From positions 169,723-233,722 of the forward strand of contig CALSMD010000005.1 of the NCBI GenBank assembly GCA_943787365.1: a stretch of DNA of 64,000 nucleotides. The letters run 5' to 3'. Position 1 is the stretch's first letter. Each line of letters begins with the position of its first letter. The notes under the pieces are model-generated. The model made no database searches. It was given only the letters and a program-made list of their open reading frames with translations, and was not told the DNA's origin. Of the stretch, positions 1 to 8,945 are shown piece by piece. The stretch is from an uncultured Flavobacteriaceae bacterium. GTDB taxonomy: Bacteria; Bacteroidota; Bacteroidia; Flavobacteriales; Flavobacteriaceae. A program made the position numbers and the translations under genes.

Positions 1-11
1 AAATTTGTGTC

Positions 12-629
12 ATGGAATTTTCTTCTAAATTATTACAAAGCGCCGTGGACGAAGTCGCGCAATTGCCCGGCATCGGACGTCGAACCGCTTTACGGCTTGT
101 GCTTCATTTGATGCGTCAGCCAGAGTCGCAAACACTTCATTTGACGGAAGCCTTGCAGAAGATGCGCCAAAATATTAATTTTTGTAAGAACTGTCACAAT
201 ATTAGTGACTCTGAATTGTGTGAAATTTGCATCAACACCAACCGTCAACAAGATGTGGTGTGTGTGGTGGAAGACATCAGAGACGTCATGGCTATTGAGG
301 GTACGTCTTCGTATAGAGGCGTCTATCATGTATTGGGCGGTAAAATTTCACCCATGGATGGCGTAGGACCTCACGATTTAAAAATTAACAGTTTAATTGA
401 AAAAGTTCGTACGGGCAATACTAAAGAGCTCATTTTTGCGTTGAGTTCTACGATGGAAGGCGATACCACCAATTTTTATATTTTTAAACAAATTCAAGAT
501 ACAGAGGTCGTCATCTCTACCATCGCCCGCGGAATTTCTGTTGGAGACGAATTAGAATATGCCGACGAAGTCACGCTTGGACGAAGTATTACCAATAGAA
601 TTCCATTTGAACTCTCTCTTAAATCCTAA
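12..629 (+). CDS. recR: Recombination mediator protein RecR
   Basis: RecR acts with RecF/RecO to load RecA at gaps and stalled forks. The 205-residue product has the full family layout: a helix-hairpin-helix with LPGIGRRTA at residues 18-26, a C4 zinc site (Cys58, Cys61, Cys70, Cys73) and a Toprim domain opening with [14 protein letters not shown] at about 83-96. Length is normal. The ATG lies 11 bases from the window edge, so upstream signals are cut off. The next gene starts 6 bases after the stop, so the two are probably co-transcribed. Family assignment is certain. Confidence 0.97.
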   Translation: MEFSSKLLQSAVDEVAQLPGIGRRTALRLVLHLMRQPESQTLHLTEALQKMRQNINFCKNCHNISDSELCEICINTNRQQDVVCVVEDIRDVMAIEGTSSYRGVYHVLGGKISPMDGVGPHDLKINSLIEKVRTGNTKELIFALSSTMEGDTTNFYIFKQIQDTEVVISTIARGISVGDELEYADEVTLGRSITNRIPFELSLKS

Positions 630-635
630 TTTATT

Positions 636-1724
636 TTGAAACTCTCCGTTGTCATTCTAAATTATAATGTTCGCTACTTTCTCGAGCTGTGCTTGCAGAG
701 TGTAGAGGCTTCTTTAGAGAATATTCCTTCAGAAATTATTGTCATAGACAATGATTCCAAGGATGGTAGTTGCACGATGGTGAAAGAAAAATTTCCTTCT
801 GTGGTTTTAATTGAAAACAACTCCAACGTAGGGTTTTCAAAAGCCAATAATCAAGCCGTTCAAGTCGCAAAAGGCGAGTATGTCTGTATTCTAAATCCAG
901 ATACGGTCGTTGCAGAAGACACCTTTGAATCCATTCTTGATTTTGCAGAGAAACAAACAAATTTAGGGGTCATAGGCTGTCGATTGATTGATGGTTCTGG
1001 GAAATACCTTCCAGAAAGCAAACGAAATATTCCGCTTGTTGATATTGCAATTAAAAAAGTCTTAGGAAATTCTCAACACTACTATGCCAATCATATTATG
1101 GAGTATGAAACTGCAAGAGTAGAGGTTTTAGTTGGTGCTTTTATGGTATTGAAGCGTTCACTATATAACTCCTTAGAGGGCTTTGATGAAGATTATTTCA
1201 TGTACGGAGAAGACATTGATTTTTCTTTTAAATCACTTAAAAAAGGGTATGATAACTATTATTATGGCGGCACTACAGTGATCCATTATAAGGGAGAAAG
1301 TACACGAAGGAATGCCATTTATTTCAAACGTTTTTATGGCGCCATGCAGATATTTTACAAAAAACATTTTAAATCCAATGTGCTATTTGATTTAGGCGTC
1401 TTTTTTGGAATTAAACTATTTACCCTCATTAAGCCATTTAAACAGCATCAACCAGAAATCAAGTTTAAGCCTGTTTTAGTTTCAACGAATTCCAACGCTC
1501 AATTAGTTGAAAAATTAAACCCAAAAATCATCTCTTCAGTTGATGAAATTGATTCCAACTTTGAAATAATTTTGGATGCCTCGAGTTTATCCTTTAAGTC
1601 GATTATTGACCAGATGCAGGCTTCTAATACAAAACAGTCTATTTTTAAAATTCAACCCAAAAATTGCAACTATATTCTTGGGAGTAATTCGGCTGATAGT
1701 GTAGGAGACGTAATACAATTCTAA
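636..1724 (+). CDS. Glycosyltransferase family 2
   Basis: Predicted GT-A fold glycosyltransferase moving a sugar from a nucleotide donor to a surface glycan. The N-terminus (SVVILNYNVRYFLE) and the NPDT motif near residue 90 are typical of family 2; DEDYFMYGEDIDFSFK near 185-200 resembles rhamnosyltransferase-like members. The start is TTG at 636, six bases after recR; no upstream ATG exists and the TTG puts the beta-strand at the expected distance. The last ~100 residues are poorly conserved in appearance. Donor and acceptor cannot be told from sequence. Confidence 0.88.
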   Translation: MKLSVVILNYNVRYFLELCLQSVEASLENIPSEIIVIDNDSKDGSCTMVKEKFPSVVLIENNSNVGFSKANNQAVQVAKGEYVCILNPDTVVAEDTFESILDFAEKQTNLGVIGCRLIDGSGKYLPESKRNIPLVDIAIKKVLGNSQHYYANHIMEYETARVEVLVGAFMVLKRSLYNSLEGFDEDYFMYGEDIDFSFKSLKKGYDNYYYGGTTVIHYKGESTRRNAIYFKRFYGAMQIFYKKHFKSNVLFDLGVFFGIKLFTLIKPFKQHQPEIKFKPVLVSTNSNAQLVEKLNPKIISSVDEIDSNFEIILDASSLSFKSIIDQMQASNTKQSIFKIQPKNCNYILGSNSADSVGDVIQF

Positions 1725-1753
1725 TATTTCTTAATAATTCCATCTATTTTAGT

Positions 1754-1761
1754 TAATTTTG
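1754..1761 (+). promoter_or_regulatory. Bacteroidota-type -7 element, E2 acyltransferase gene
   Basis: TAATTTTG matches the Bacteroidota sigma-A -7 consensus TAnnTTTG and lies 34 bases before the ATG at 1796. No clear TTG -33 element at the ideal spacing was seen. Confidence 0.5.
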
Positions 1762-1795
1762 TAGTCTATATTAATTTACCTATTCGCATAAAACT

Positions 1796-3133
1796 ATGGC
1801 AAAATTTGAACTTAAATTACCCAAAATGGGTGAGAGTGTAGCCGAAGCCACGCTAACCGCATGGCTCAAAGACGTTGGAGAAAAGATCGAAGCCGACGAA
1901 GCAGTCTTAGAAATTGCAACGGATAAGGTCGACAGTGAAGTGCCTAGTGAAGTTGAAGGGATTTTAATTGAAAAGCTATTTGAAGTGGATGCCATTGTCG
2001 AAGTAGGACAAACCATCGCCATTATAGAAACAGAATCTGACGCTCCTGTGAGTGCTGTTTCAACTCCAGAAGTTGTTGAGAATACTGAACCCGAAGCGGT
2101 GGTGCAATTAGAGTCTTCTATTGCCAAAGTCCAAGAAACAATAAGTACAATCAGTTCTAATGACGCACGTTTTTATTCGCCATTAGTTAAAAATATAGCT
2201 AAAAAAGAAGGCATCTCTCAATCTGAATTAGATGCCATTAAAGGCTCTGGTAAAGAAGGCAGAGTTACCAAAAACGATATACTATCTTATTTAACAAATA
2301 AATCTCAAGCTGCTCCAGTTGAAGTGAAAGCACCGACTGTCTCTATCGCACCAAGTGTGACCATTGCTCCGAGCGTATCAACAACCCCGAGCCCATCGAC
2401 AGCAAGTCCTGTTGTGAGTCGCGGAGAAGATGAAATTATTGAAATGTCTCGCATGGGGAAACTGGTTTCTAAGCACATGACCGACTCCATTCAGACCTCG
2501 GCACATGTACAGTCTTTTATTGAAGTAGATGTTACTAAAATATGGAATTGGAGACTGCGAATTAAAGATGCTTTTAAAGCTCGAGAAGGACAAAATATTA
2601 CGTTTACACCTATATTTTTGGAAGCTGTAGCCTATGCGCTCACAGTACATCCAATGCTTAATATTTCAGTTCAAGATGGTAAAATAATCAAACGCAAAAA
2701 CATTAATATCGGAATGGCTGCGGCCTTGGCAGATGGCAACTTAATTGTGCCTGTCATCAAAAATGCAGATCAATTAAACCTTATTGGAATGACCAAACGC
2801 GTGAATGATTTAGCACTCCGCGCACGTACCAATCAACTAAAACCAGATGATATTCAAGATGGAACCTATACAGTAACTAATGTTGGTGGGTTTGGAAGTA
2901 TCATGGGAACACCCATTATCAACCAGCCACAAGTTGGTATTTTAGCACTTGGTGCCATTCGAAAAGTACCCGCCGTAATTGAAACCAGCGAAGGCGATTT
3001 TATTGGAATTAGACAACGCATGTTTTTGTCACATTCTTACGATCACAGAGTTGTGAACGGAGCCTTAGGCGGTCAATTCTTGAAAACAGTCAAAGAATAC
3101 CTCGAAGCATGGGACGATAACAGAACACTATAA
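1796..3133 (+). CDS. 2-oxo acid dehydrogenase E2 (dihydrolipoamide acyltransferase)
   Basis: E2 core of a 2-oxo acid dehydrogenase complex, transferring an acyl group from lipoyl-lysine to CoA. Domains in order: one lipoyl domain (TDKVDSE, lipoyl Lys44), an Ala/Pro/Ser/Val-rich linker, an E3-binding domain at about 127-166 (YSPLVKNIAKKEG), a second linker rich in VTIAPSV-like repeats, and the catalytic domain to residue 445 ending near HSYDHRVVNG (catalytic His417). The usual HxxxDG active-site motif reads HRVVNG, Asn for Asp. No E1 or E3 gene is adjacent, so branched-chain, pyruvate or 2-oxoglutarate specificity cannot be settled; the single lipoyl domain favours a branched-chain or generic type. 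Confidence 0.93.
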   Translation: MAKFELKLPKMGESVAEATLTAWLKDVGEKIEADEAVLEIATDKVDSEVPSEVEGILIEKLFEVDAIVEVGQTIAIIETESDAPVSAVSTPEVVENTEPEAVVQLESSIAKVQETISTISSNDARFYSPLVKNIAKKEGISQSELDAIKGSGKEGRVTKNDILSYLTNKSQAAPVEVKAPTVSIAPSVTIAPSVSTTPSPSTASPVVSRGEDEIIEMSRMGKLVSKHMTDSIQTSAHVQSFIEVDVTKIWNWRLRIKDAFKAREGQNITFTPIFLEAVAYALTVHPMLNISVQDGKIIKRKNINIGMAAALADGNLIVPVIKNADQLNLIGMTKRVNDLALRARTNQLKPDDIQDGTYTVTNVGGFGSIMGTPIINQPQVGILALGAIRKVPAVIETSEGDFIGIRQRMFLSHSYDHRVVNGALGGQFLKTVKEYLEAWDDNRTL

Positions 3134-3135
3134 TT

Positions 3136-3912
3136 ATGCAATTAAACCTAAGTAAACCTATCTGTTTCTTTGATTTAGAAACAACAGGAATCAGTATTAC
3201 CAAAGATCGAATTGTAGAAATTTCAATCTTAAAAGTAAACCCAAATGGTACTGAGGAAAAGAAAACCTGGCTCGTAAATCCAGAAATGCAAATTCCTGAT
3301 GTAGTCATAGCGGTCCATGGCATCACCAACGAAAAGGTGGCTAATGAGCCTACATTTAATGAACTTGCAAAAGAAATTAATACATGGATTAAAGACTCTG
3401 ATTTAGGAGGATTTAATTCCAACCGTTTTGACATTCCTTTATTAGCAGAAGAAATGCTAAGAGCAGGCATCGACTTTGATATGAAAAACCGACAGTCGGT
3501 AGATGTGCAAACTATTTTTCATAAAATGGAACAACGCACCCTGACAGCTGCATTTAAGTTTTATTGCGATCGAAGTCTGGAAGATGCACACAGTGCAGAA
3601 GCCGATACCATGGCGACTTACGAAGTTTTAAAAGCGCAGTTAGACCGCTATGAGGATTTAGAAAATGACACAAGCTTTTTAGCAGACTTTAGTTCTCGCA
3701 AAAAACTGGCAGATTTCGCTGGTTTTATTGCCTATGATAAAGAAGGCGATGAGTGTTTCTCTTTTGGGAAACACAACGGCAAAAAAGTCACTGAAATTCT
3801 CGAAAAAGAACCTGGTTATTTTGGATGGTTGCTTTCAGCAGATTTCCCGCTTTATACCAAAAAGGTGTTAACAGCGATTAAGTTGCGTTCATTCAATAAT
3901 AAACTGCAATAA
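3136..3912 (+). CDS. 3'-5' exonuclease, DnaQ/DEDDh family
   Basis: Predicted DEDDh exonuclease related to the proofreading subunit of DNA polymerase III. Exo I motif FDLET gives Asp13 and Glu15; Exo II is in GFNSNRFDIPLL; Exo III is HSAEADTMAT. After residue ~190 comes a small module (FSFGKHNGKKVTEIL) like the DUF3820 domain found after exonuclease domains in Bacteroidota. It starts two bases after the E2 stop and abuts the next gene without a gap, so it lies in an operon. Probably a repair or RNA-processing nuclease, not the replicative proofreader, which is usually a PolC/DnaE partner. Confidence 0.9.
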   Translation: MQLNLSKPICFFDLETTGISITKDRIVEISILKVNPNGTEEKKTWLVNPEMQIPDVVIAVHGITNEKVANEPTFNELAKEINTWIKDSDLGGFNSNRFDIPLLAEEMLRAGIDFDMKNRQSVDVQTIFHKMEQRTLTAAFKFYCDRSLEDAHSAEADTMATYEVLKAQLDRYEDLENDTSFLADFSSRKKLADFAGFIAYDKEGDECFSFGKHNGKKVTEILEKEPGYFGWLLSADFPLYTKKVLTAIKLRSFNNKLQ

Positions 3913-4524
3913 ATGAAACTCATTTGTATTGGGCGTAATTATGCGCAACACATCTCAGAACTCAAAAACGAAAAGCCCACAGAACCGGTCATCTTTTTGA
4001 AACCTGATACCGCTATCCTTTTAAAAAAACAACCCTTTTTTATTCCAGACTTCTCTGATGAGGTACACCATGAAGTGGAGGTATTGGTAAAAATCAATCG
4101 GGTAGGGAAGCACATTGATTCAAAATTTGCTCATAAATACTACGAACAAATTGGTTTAGGAATTGATTTTACGGCGCGTGACCTTCAGCAAAAACTCAAA
4201 GAACAAGGCTTGCCTTGGGAAAAAGCAAAAGCCTTTGACGGAGCGGCAGTTGTTGGGAAATGGGTGTCTAAATCAAACTTCGAGAATCTTAATGACCTTC
4301 CGTTTAGTCTTCATAAAAACGATGAAATTGTACAGTCTGCCACAACCAGTGATATGTTGTGGAATATTGACGAGATCATTGCGTATGTCTCTCAGTTTTT
4401 TACTTTAAAAATTGGAGATATTATCTTTACAGGCACTCCTTCAGGAGTCAGTCGTGTACAACCCAATGATTCTTTAAAGGGATTTATTGGAGAAGAAGAA
4501 TTCTTTTCAATTAAAGTTAAATAA
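3913..4524 (+). CDS. Fumarylacetoacetate hydrolase (FAH) family protein
   Basis: FAH-fold metal-dependent hydrolase or decarboxylase, 203 residues. Visible family marks are CIGRNYAQH at the N-terminus, the metal-binding HHEVE stretch, GIDFTARDLQ, and GDIIFTGTPSGV near the C-terminus. Short single-domain members include acylpyruvases and oxaloacetate decarboxylases; the substrate cannot be assigned here. The ATG begins directly after the TAA of the exonuclease gene and cinA follows four bases downstream, so the three are likely one transcript. Confidence 0.92.
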   Translation: MKLICIGRNYAQHISELKNEKPTEPVIFLKPDTAILLKKQPFFIPDFSDEVHHEVEVLVKINRVGKHIDSKFAHKYYEQIGLGIDFTARDLQQKLKEQGLPWEKAKAFDGAAVVGKWVSKSNFENLNDLPFSLHKNDEIVQSATTSDMLWNIDEIIAYVSQFFTLKIGDIIFTGTPSGVSRVQPNDSLKGFIGEEEFFSIKVK

Positions 4525-4527
4525 GAA

Positions 4528-5775
4528 ATGAAAGCAGAAATAATTACGATTGGCGATGAAATTCTAATTGGTCAAATAGTGGATACCAATTCTGCATTTA
4601 TAGCGAAAGAATTAAATAATATTGGCGTTTCGGTCTATCAAATCACTTCAGTTCAAGATGATAAAACACATATATTAAAAGCATTTGAAGCTGCTGAAGC
4701 CAATGTCGATATCGTTATTATTACAGGCGGACTTGGTCCCACAAAAGATGACATCACCAAAACAACCTTGGCGCAGTATTTTGAGGACACTTTGTCTATG
4801 ATCAAGCAGTGATGGACAACATAAAATATTTGTGGAAGCATTTTGTCAAACAACCCTTGCTTCAGGTTAATATCGATCAATCATTGGTGCTTTCCAAAGC
4901 AACGGCTCTTAATGAATAAATCGGGGAGTGCCCCCGGTATGTGGATTGAAAAAAATGACACAATATTCATATCCTTACCTGGAGTACCTTACGAGATGAA
5001 AGGGCTAATGAACGATGAGGTTTTGCCACGAATTTCAGAAAAATTTGAACGTCCTTACATCTTACACAAAACACTGCTAACCTATGGGCTAGGAGAGAGC
5101 GTCATTGCCGAACGCATTAAAGATTGGGAAACGGCTTTGCCAGAATCTATAAAACTTGCGTACTTACCAAATCTAGGGCGCGTGCGCTTACGATTGTCCT
5201 CAACAGGGTTTGATAAAGCGGCGATCACCGAGGGTGTTGATGCGCAAATTGAAGCCTTATTACCATTGATTAATGACATCTTTGTGGGGTTTGAAGAACA
5301 GTCCTCCATTGAACAAATCATAGGTAATCAATTGGTGAAACTAGGAAAAACCCTTTCTGTTGCTGAAAGTTGTACAGGTGGAAAAATAGCAGAAAACATC
5401 ACGGCTTATGACGGAGCATCTGCTTACTTTAAAGGAGGCATTGTCGCCTATGCAACGGAAATAAAAACAGAAGTTTTAAAAGTCGATCCGAAATTGATTG
5501 CAAAACACTCAGTGGTCAGTTCTGAAGTAGCAGAAGCGATGGCTCAAAATGTAAAAAGGGTATTTAATTCGGATTATGGAATTGCAACCACGGGAAATGC
5601 AGGACCGTCAAAAGGCGATTCGGATGCAGAAATTGGAACCGTTTGCATTGCAATCGCGACGCCAGAGGGTGTGTTTTCACAGGAGTTCAACTTTGGAAAA
5701 CAACGACTTAGAGTCGTTCAAAAAGCCGTCACTATGGCCTTTACTTTGTTTCAAAAAGAAATTTTTAAAAAATGA
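4528..5775 (+). pseudogene. cinA: CinA (competence/damage-inducible protein), two compensating frameshifts
   Basis: CinA joins a molybdopterin-binding-like domain to a C-terminal NMN deamidase domain in pyridine nucleotide salvage. The first frame (4528-4812) has the N-terminus [20 protein letters not shown] and GGLGPTKDD; the last part carries PGMWIEK and the deamidase motif AESCTGGKIAE. Reading is lost near 4794 (one base missing before gtctatgatcaa) and regained at 4911-4912 (one extra base before atgaataaa). The bridge of ~38 residues in the -1 frame ([13 protein letters not shown]...) is good CinA sequence. The two indels compensate, so the ends share a frame. Either a consensus error or a very recent lesion; the rest is full length (~415 aa). 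Confidence 0.88.
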
Positions 5776-5785
5776 CAAAATAAAG

Positions 5786-5816
5786 TTTGCGTACTTCTAA
5801 AGAATTCGTATTTTTG
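5786..5816 (+). promoter_or_regulatory. Promoter of the rpmB-rpmG-DUF4295 operon
   Basis: TTTG at 5786-5789 and TATTTTTG at 5809-5816 with a 19-base spacer fit the Bacteroidota -33/-7 promoter. The ATG of rpmB is 42 bases downstream of the -7 element. Confidence 0.7.
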
Positions 5817-5858
5817 CACCTCGTTTTGAAACAACAGAACAATTAAAGTAAAGAAAAA

Positions 5859-6095
5859 ATGTCAAGAATTTGTGAACTTACAGGTAAAAAAGCAATGTTT
5901 GGAAATAACGTTTCTCATGCCTTGAATAGAACTAGACGTAGATTTAATGTGAATTTAATCAAAAAGCGTTTTTACATTCCAGAAGAAGATAACTGGGTAA
6001 CATTAAAGGTTTCTACTGCAGCCTTGAAAACTATCAATAAAATTGGTATTTACGCAGCAATCAAAGGAGCAAAGTCTAAAGGTTTTTTAAAATAA
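5859..6095 (+). CDS. rpmB: 50S ribosomal protein L28
   Basis: L28 of the large subunit, 78 residues, with the family opening [20 protein letters not shown] and the basic [11 protein letters not shown] stretch. It has a single Cys near the N-terminus, so this is the form without the zinc-ribbon Cys pairs. First gene of the L28-L33-DUF4295 cluster, an order conserved in Bacteroidota. Confidence 0.98.
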   Translation: MSRICELTGKKAMFGNNVSHALNRTRRRFNVNLIKKRFYIPEEDNWVTLKVSTAALKTINKIGIYAAIKGAKSKGFLK

Positions 6096-6118
6096 ACCAC
6101 CGTTAAAAGCACTGTAAA

Positions 6119-6301
6119 ATGGCAAAAAGAGGAAATAGAGTTCAAGTAATATTAGAGTGCACAGAGCACAAAGATTCTGGAAAACCAGGAACTTCTAGAT
6201 ACATTACAACTAAGAACAAGAAGAATACACCGGATCGTATGGAGATTAAGAAATTTAATCCTATCCTTAAAAAAATGACGGTTCATAAAGAAATTAAATA
6301 A
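6119..6301 (+). CDS. rpmG: 50S ribosomal protein L33
   Basis: L33, 60 residues ([18 protein letters not shown]...), with [20 protein letters not shown] typical of the family. Only one cysteine (Cys14) is present, so it is a zinc-independent type. It lies 23 bases after rpmB and before the DUF4295 gene in the same operon. Confidence 0.98.
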   Translation: MAKRGNRVQVILECTEHKDSGKPGTSRYITTKNKKNTPDRMEIKKFNPILKKMTVHKEIK

Positions 6302-6348
6302 TTAGAGATTTTACATAAGTAAAATTTCAAATGTAACACATTTGAATC

Positions 6349-6501
6349 ATGGCAAAGAAATCAGTAGCATCATTACAAACAGGATCAAAACGTCTAACGA
6401 AAGCGATCAAAATGGTTAAGTCAGAAAAATCTGGAGCTTACACTTTTGTAGAATCAATCATGACACCTGAAAAAGTAAATGAGTTCTTAAGTAAGAAATA
6501 A
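6349..6501 (+). CDS. DUF4295 family small protein
   Basis: A 50-residue basic protein (MAKKSVASLQTGSKRLTKAI...VNEFLSKK). The size, composition and place directly after rpmG match DUF4295, a family seen in Bacteroidota beside L28 and L33, presumably ribosome- or translation-linked. Function is not known. The frame is short but uninterrupted and followed at once by an intrinsic terminator, which closes the operon. Confidence 0.9.
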   Translation: MAKKSVASLQTGSKRLTKAIKMVKSEKSGAYTFVESIMTPEKVNEFLSKK

Positions 6502-6525
6502 AAATATTTCTACAATATCCTATTT

Positions 6526-6560
6526 AAAGCTGCTTTATCACAAAGCGGCTTTTATTTTTT
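6526..6560 (+). terminator. Intrinsic terminator after DUF4295
   Basis: AAGCTGCTTT (6527-6536) pairs with AAAGCGGCTT (6542-6551) with one G-U pair and a 5-base loop, followed by TTATTTTTT. Confidence 0.85.
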
Positions 6561-6580
6561 AGTTTCCTCACATTTAATGC

Positions 6581-6588
6581 TATTTTTG
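6581..6588 (+). promoter_or_regulatory. -7 element, ftsY
   Basis: TATTTTTG, an exact TAnnTTTG, 22 bases before the ftsY ATG and just after the upstream terminator. Confidence 0.6.
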
Positions 6589-6610
6589 TAAATAGATAAA
6601 TAGTTGACTT

Positions 6611-7564
6611 ATGAGTTTTTTTAAAAACATATTTTCTTCCGATAAAAAAGCCACGCTTGATAAGGGTTTAGAGAAATCTAAAACTACCTTTTTTGACAAG
6701 CTAAGCAAAGTCGTTGTTGGAAAATCCAAAGTTGATGCAGATGTATTAGATGACTTAGAAGAAGTTCTTGTCACTAGTGATGTAGGGGTGAATACCACTT
6801 TAAAAATCATTGAGCGTATTGAGGCGCGTGTTTCCAAAGACAAATATGTCGGTACCGAAGCTTTAAACCTTATTTTACGAGAAGAAATCGCAGGTTTATT
6901 ATCAGAAACTAATTCTGGTGAAGAAACCGAATTTTCAGTTCCACAAACACAGAAGCCGTACGTAATTATGGTGGTTGGAGTGAATGGAGCTGGTAAAACG
7001 ACAACTATAGGTAAACTTGCCTATCAACTTAAAAAACAAGGCTTAAACGTCGTCTTAGGCGCTGCCGATACTTTTAGAGCTGCTGCCATTGATCAACTAC
7101 AAGTTTGGGCAGATCGTGTGGGAGTTCCAATTATAAAACAATCCATGGGAAGTGACCCTGCATCTGTAGCGTTTGACACCTTACAAAGTGCTGTGACTTC
7201 CAATGCCGATGTTGTTATTATTGATACCGCGGGTCGCTTACACAATAAAGTTAATTTGATGAACGAATTAACCAAAGTAAAACGCGTCATGCAAAAAGTG
7301 GTGGACCATTCACCACATGAAGTCTTGCTGGTGCTCGATGGTTCTACAGGACAAAACGCATTTGAACAAGCCAAACAATTTACCGCTGCTACCGAAGTGA
7401 CTGCCTTAGCGATTACCAAATTAGACGGAACCGCCAAAGGAGGTGTTGTCATCGGAATTAGCGATGAGTTCCAAATTCCTGTCAGATATATTGGCGTTGG
7501 AGAAGGTTTAGAAGACCTTCAAGTTTTTAATAAATTTGAATTTGTAGATTCATTTTTCAAATAA
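6611..7564 (+). CDS. ftsY: Signal recognition particle receptor FtsY
   Basis: SRP GTPase that docks ribosome-SRP complexes at the inner membrane for co-translational insertion. The 317 residues form the NG core with almost no acidic A domain, as is normal in this phylum. G1 is GVNGAGKT at 123-130 (Lys129); DTFRAAAIDQLQ, DTAGR and TKLDGTAKGG follow. It has its own promoter after the ribosomal protein terminator and is followed 23 bases later by rimO. Confidence 0.98.
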   Translation: MSFFKNIFSSDKKATLDKGLEKSKTTFFDKLSKVVVGKSKVDADVLDDLEEVLVTSDVGVNTTLKIIERIEARVSKDKYVGTEALNLILREEIAGLLSETNSGEETEFSVPQTQKPYVIMVVGVNGAGKTTTIGKLAYQLKKQGLNVVLGAADTFRAAAIDQLQVWADRVGVPIIKQSMGSDPASVAFDTLQSAVTSNADVVIIDTAGRLHNKVNLMNELTKVKRVMQKVVDHSPHEVLLVLDGSTGQNAFEQAKQFTAATEVTALAITKLDGTAKGGVVIGISDEFQIPVRYIGVGEGLEDLQVFNKFEFVDSFFK

Positions 7565-7587
7565 ATCACAGTACTTAATATTCCTTC

Positions 7588-8890
7588 ATGAGAACCAAAA
7601 CACTTAAAAAAAATAAAATTAATGTCATCACTTTAGGATGTAGTAAAAACGTCTATGATAGTGAAGTGTTAATGGGCCAACTCAAAGCCAGTGGAAAAGA
7701 AGTTGTCCATGAAGAAGAAGGTAATATTGTGGTGATTAATACTTGTGGATTCATCAATAACGCAAAAGAAGAAAGTGTCAATACCATCTTAGATTACATG
7801 CAAAAGAAAGAAGATGGCGAAGTTGATAAAGTTTTTGTCACAGGTTGTTTAAGTGAACGATACAAGCCAGATTTACAAAAAGAAATCCCCAATGTCGATC
7901 AGTATTTTGGAACGACCGAATTACCGCAATTATTGAAAGCATTAGGAGCCGATTATAAACACGAACTTGATTGGTGAACGTCTTACAACGACCCCAAAAA
8001 ATTATGCCTATTTAAAAATTGCAGAAGGCTGTGACCGCCCCTGTAGTTTTTGTGCCATTCCGTTGATGCGTGGAAAACACAAATCGACACCCATTGAAAA
8101 TTTAGTAATAGAAGCTGAAAAATTAGCAGCCAACGGCGTTAAAGAACTGGTGTTGATTGCACAAGATTTAACGTATTACGGATTAGATATATACAAAAAA
8201 CGAAACCTTGCAGAGCTTTTAGAGGCTCTAGTAAAAGTGGAAGGCATCGAATGGATTCGTTTGCATTATGCTTTCCCAACAGGATTTCCGATGGATGTGT
8301 TGGATGTGATGAAACGCGAACCAAAAATTTGTAACTATATTGATATTCCATTACAGCATATATCAGATAAGATTCTGAAAAGCATGCGTCGTGGAACCAC
8401 CCAAGTAAAAACAACCAAGCTCCTCAAAGACTTTAGAGCGGCCGTCCCAGAAATGACCATCAGAACGACTTTGATCGTAGGATATCCAGGAGAAACAGAA
8501 GAAGATTATCAAACCTTAAAAGCATGGGTTGAAGCCATGCGTTTTGAGCGTTTAGGCTGTTTTACCTATTCACATGAAGAAAATACACACGCGTTTAATT
8601 TAGAGGACGATGTGCCAGAAGAGGTAAAAATGGCTCGTGCTAACGAAATCATGGAAATTCAATCTCAAATTTCATGGGAATTGAACCAAGCCAAAATTGG
8701 AGAGACCTTCAAAGTTGTAATTGATCGTAAAGAAGGCGAATACTTTGTAGGACGCACGGAATTTGATTCTCCCGACGTGGATAATGAAGTGCTCATTAAT
8801 GCTTCTAAAACCTACCTTAAAACGGGTGAGTTTGCCACGGTTAAGGTTACAGAAGCTGCTGATTTCGATCTGTATGCGGAAGTGGTATAA
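7588..8890 (+). pseudogene. rimO: RimO, ribosomal protein S12 methylthiotransferase, one frameshift
   Basis: RimO is a radical-SAM methylthiotransferase that modifies an aspartate of ribosomal protein S12. Fragment 1 (7588-7977) has the N-terminal cluster cysteines (TLGCSKN, INTCGF, VTGCLSE); fragment 2 (from 7967) has the radical SAM motif CDRPCSFC, IPLQHISD and a C-terminal TRAM-like domain. At 7967-7968 one extra T (gaacttgattgg for gaactgattgg) shifts the frame; removing it joins HEL to IGERLTTTPK and restores a normal ~434-residue protein. The N- and C-terminal clusters must sit in one chain, so a working split protein is unlikely; an assembly error is the best reading. Confidence 0.9.
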
Positions 8891-8945
8891 CAGACTTCAG
8901 AATACAAAAGAAATAAAGTATCTTTACGTCCATTAAGTAAATGCT

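Noticed and set aside
7955..7985. Programmed ribosomal frameshift in rimO.
   Set aside because: No slippery heptamer or downstream structure, and other genes in the window show the same type of indel.
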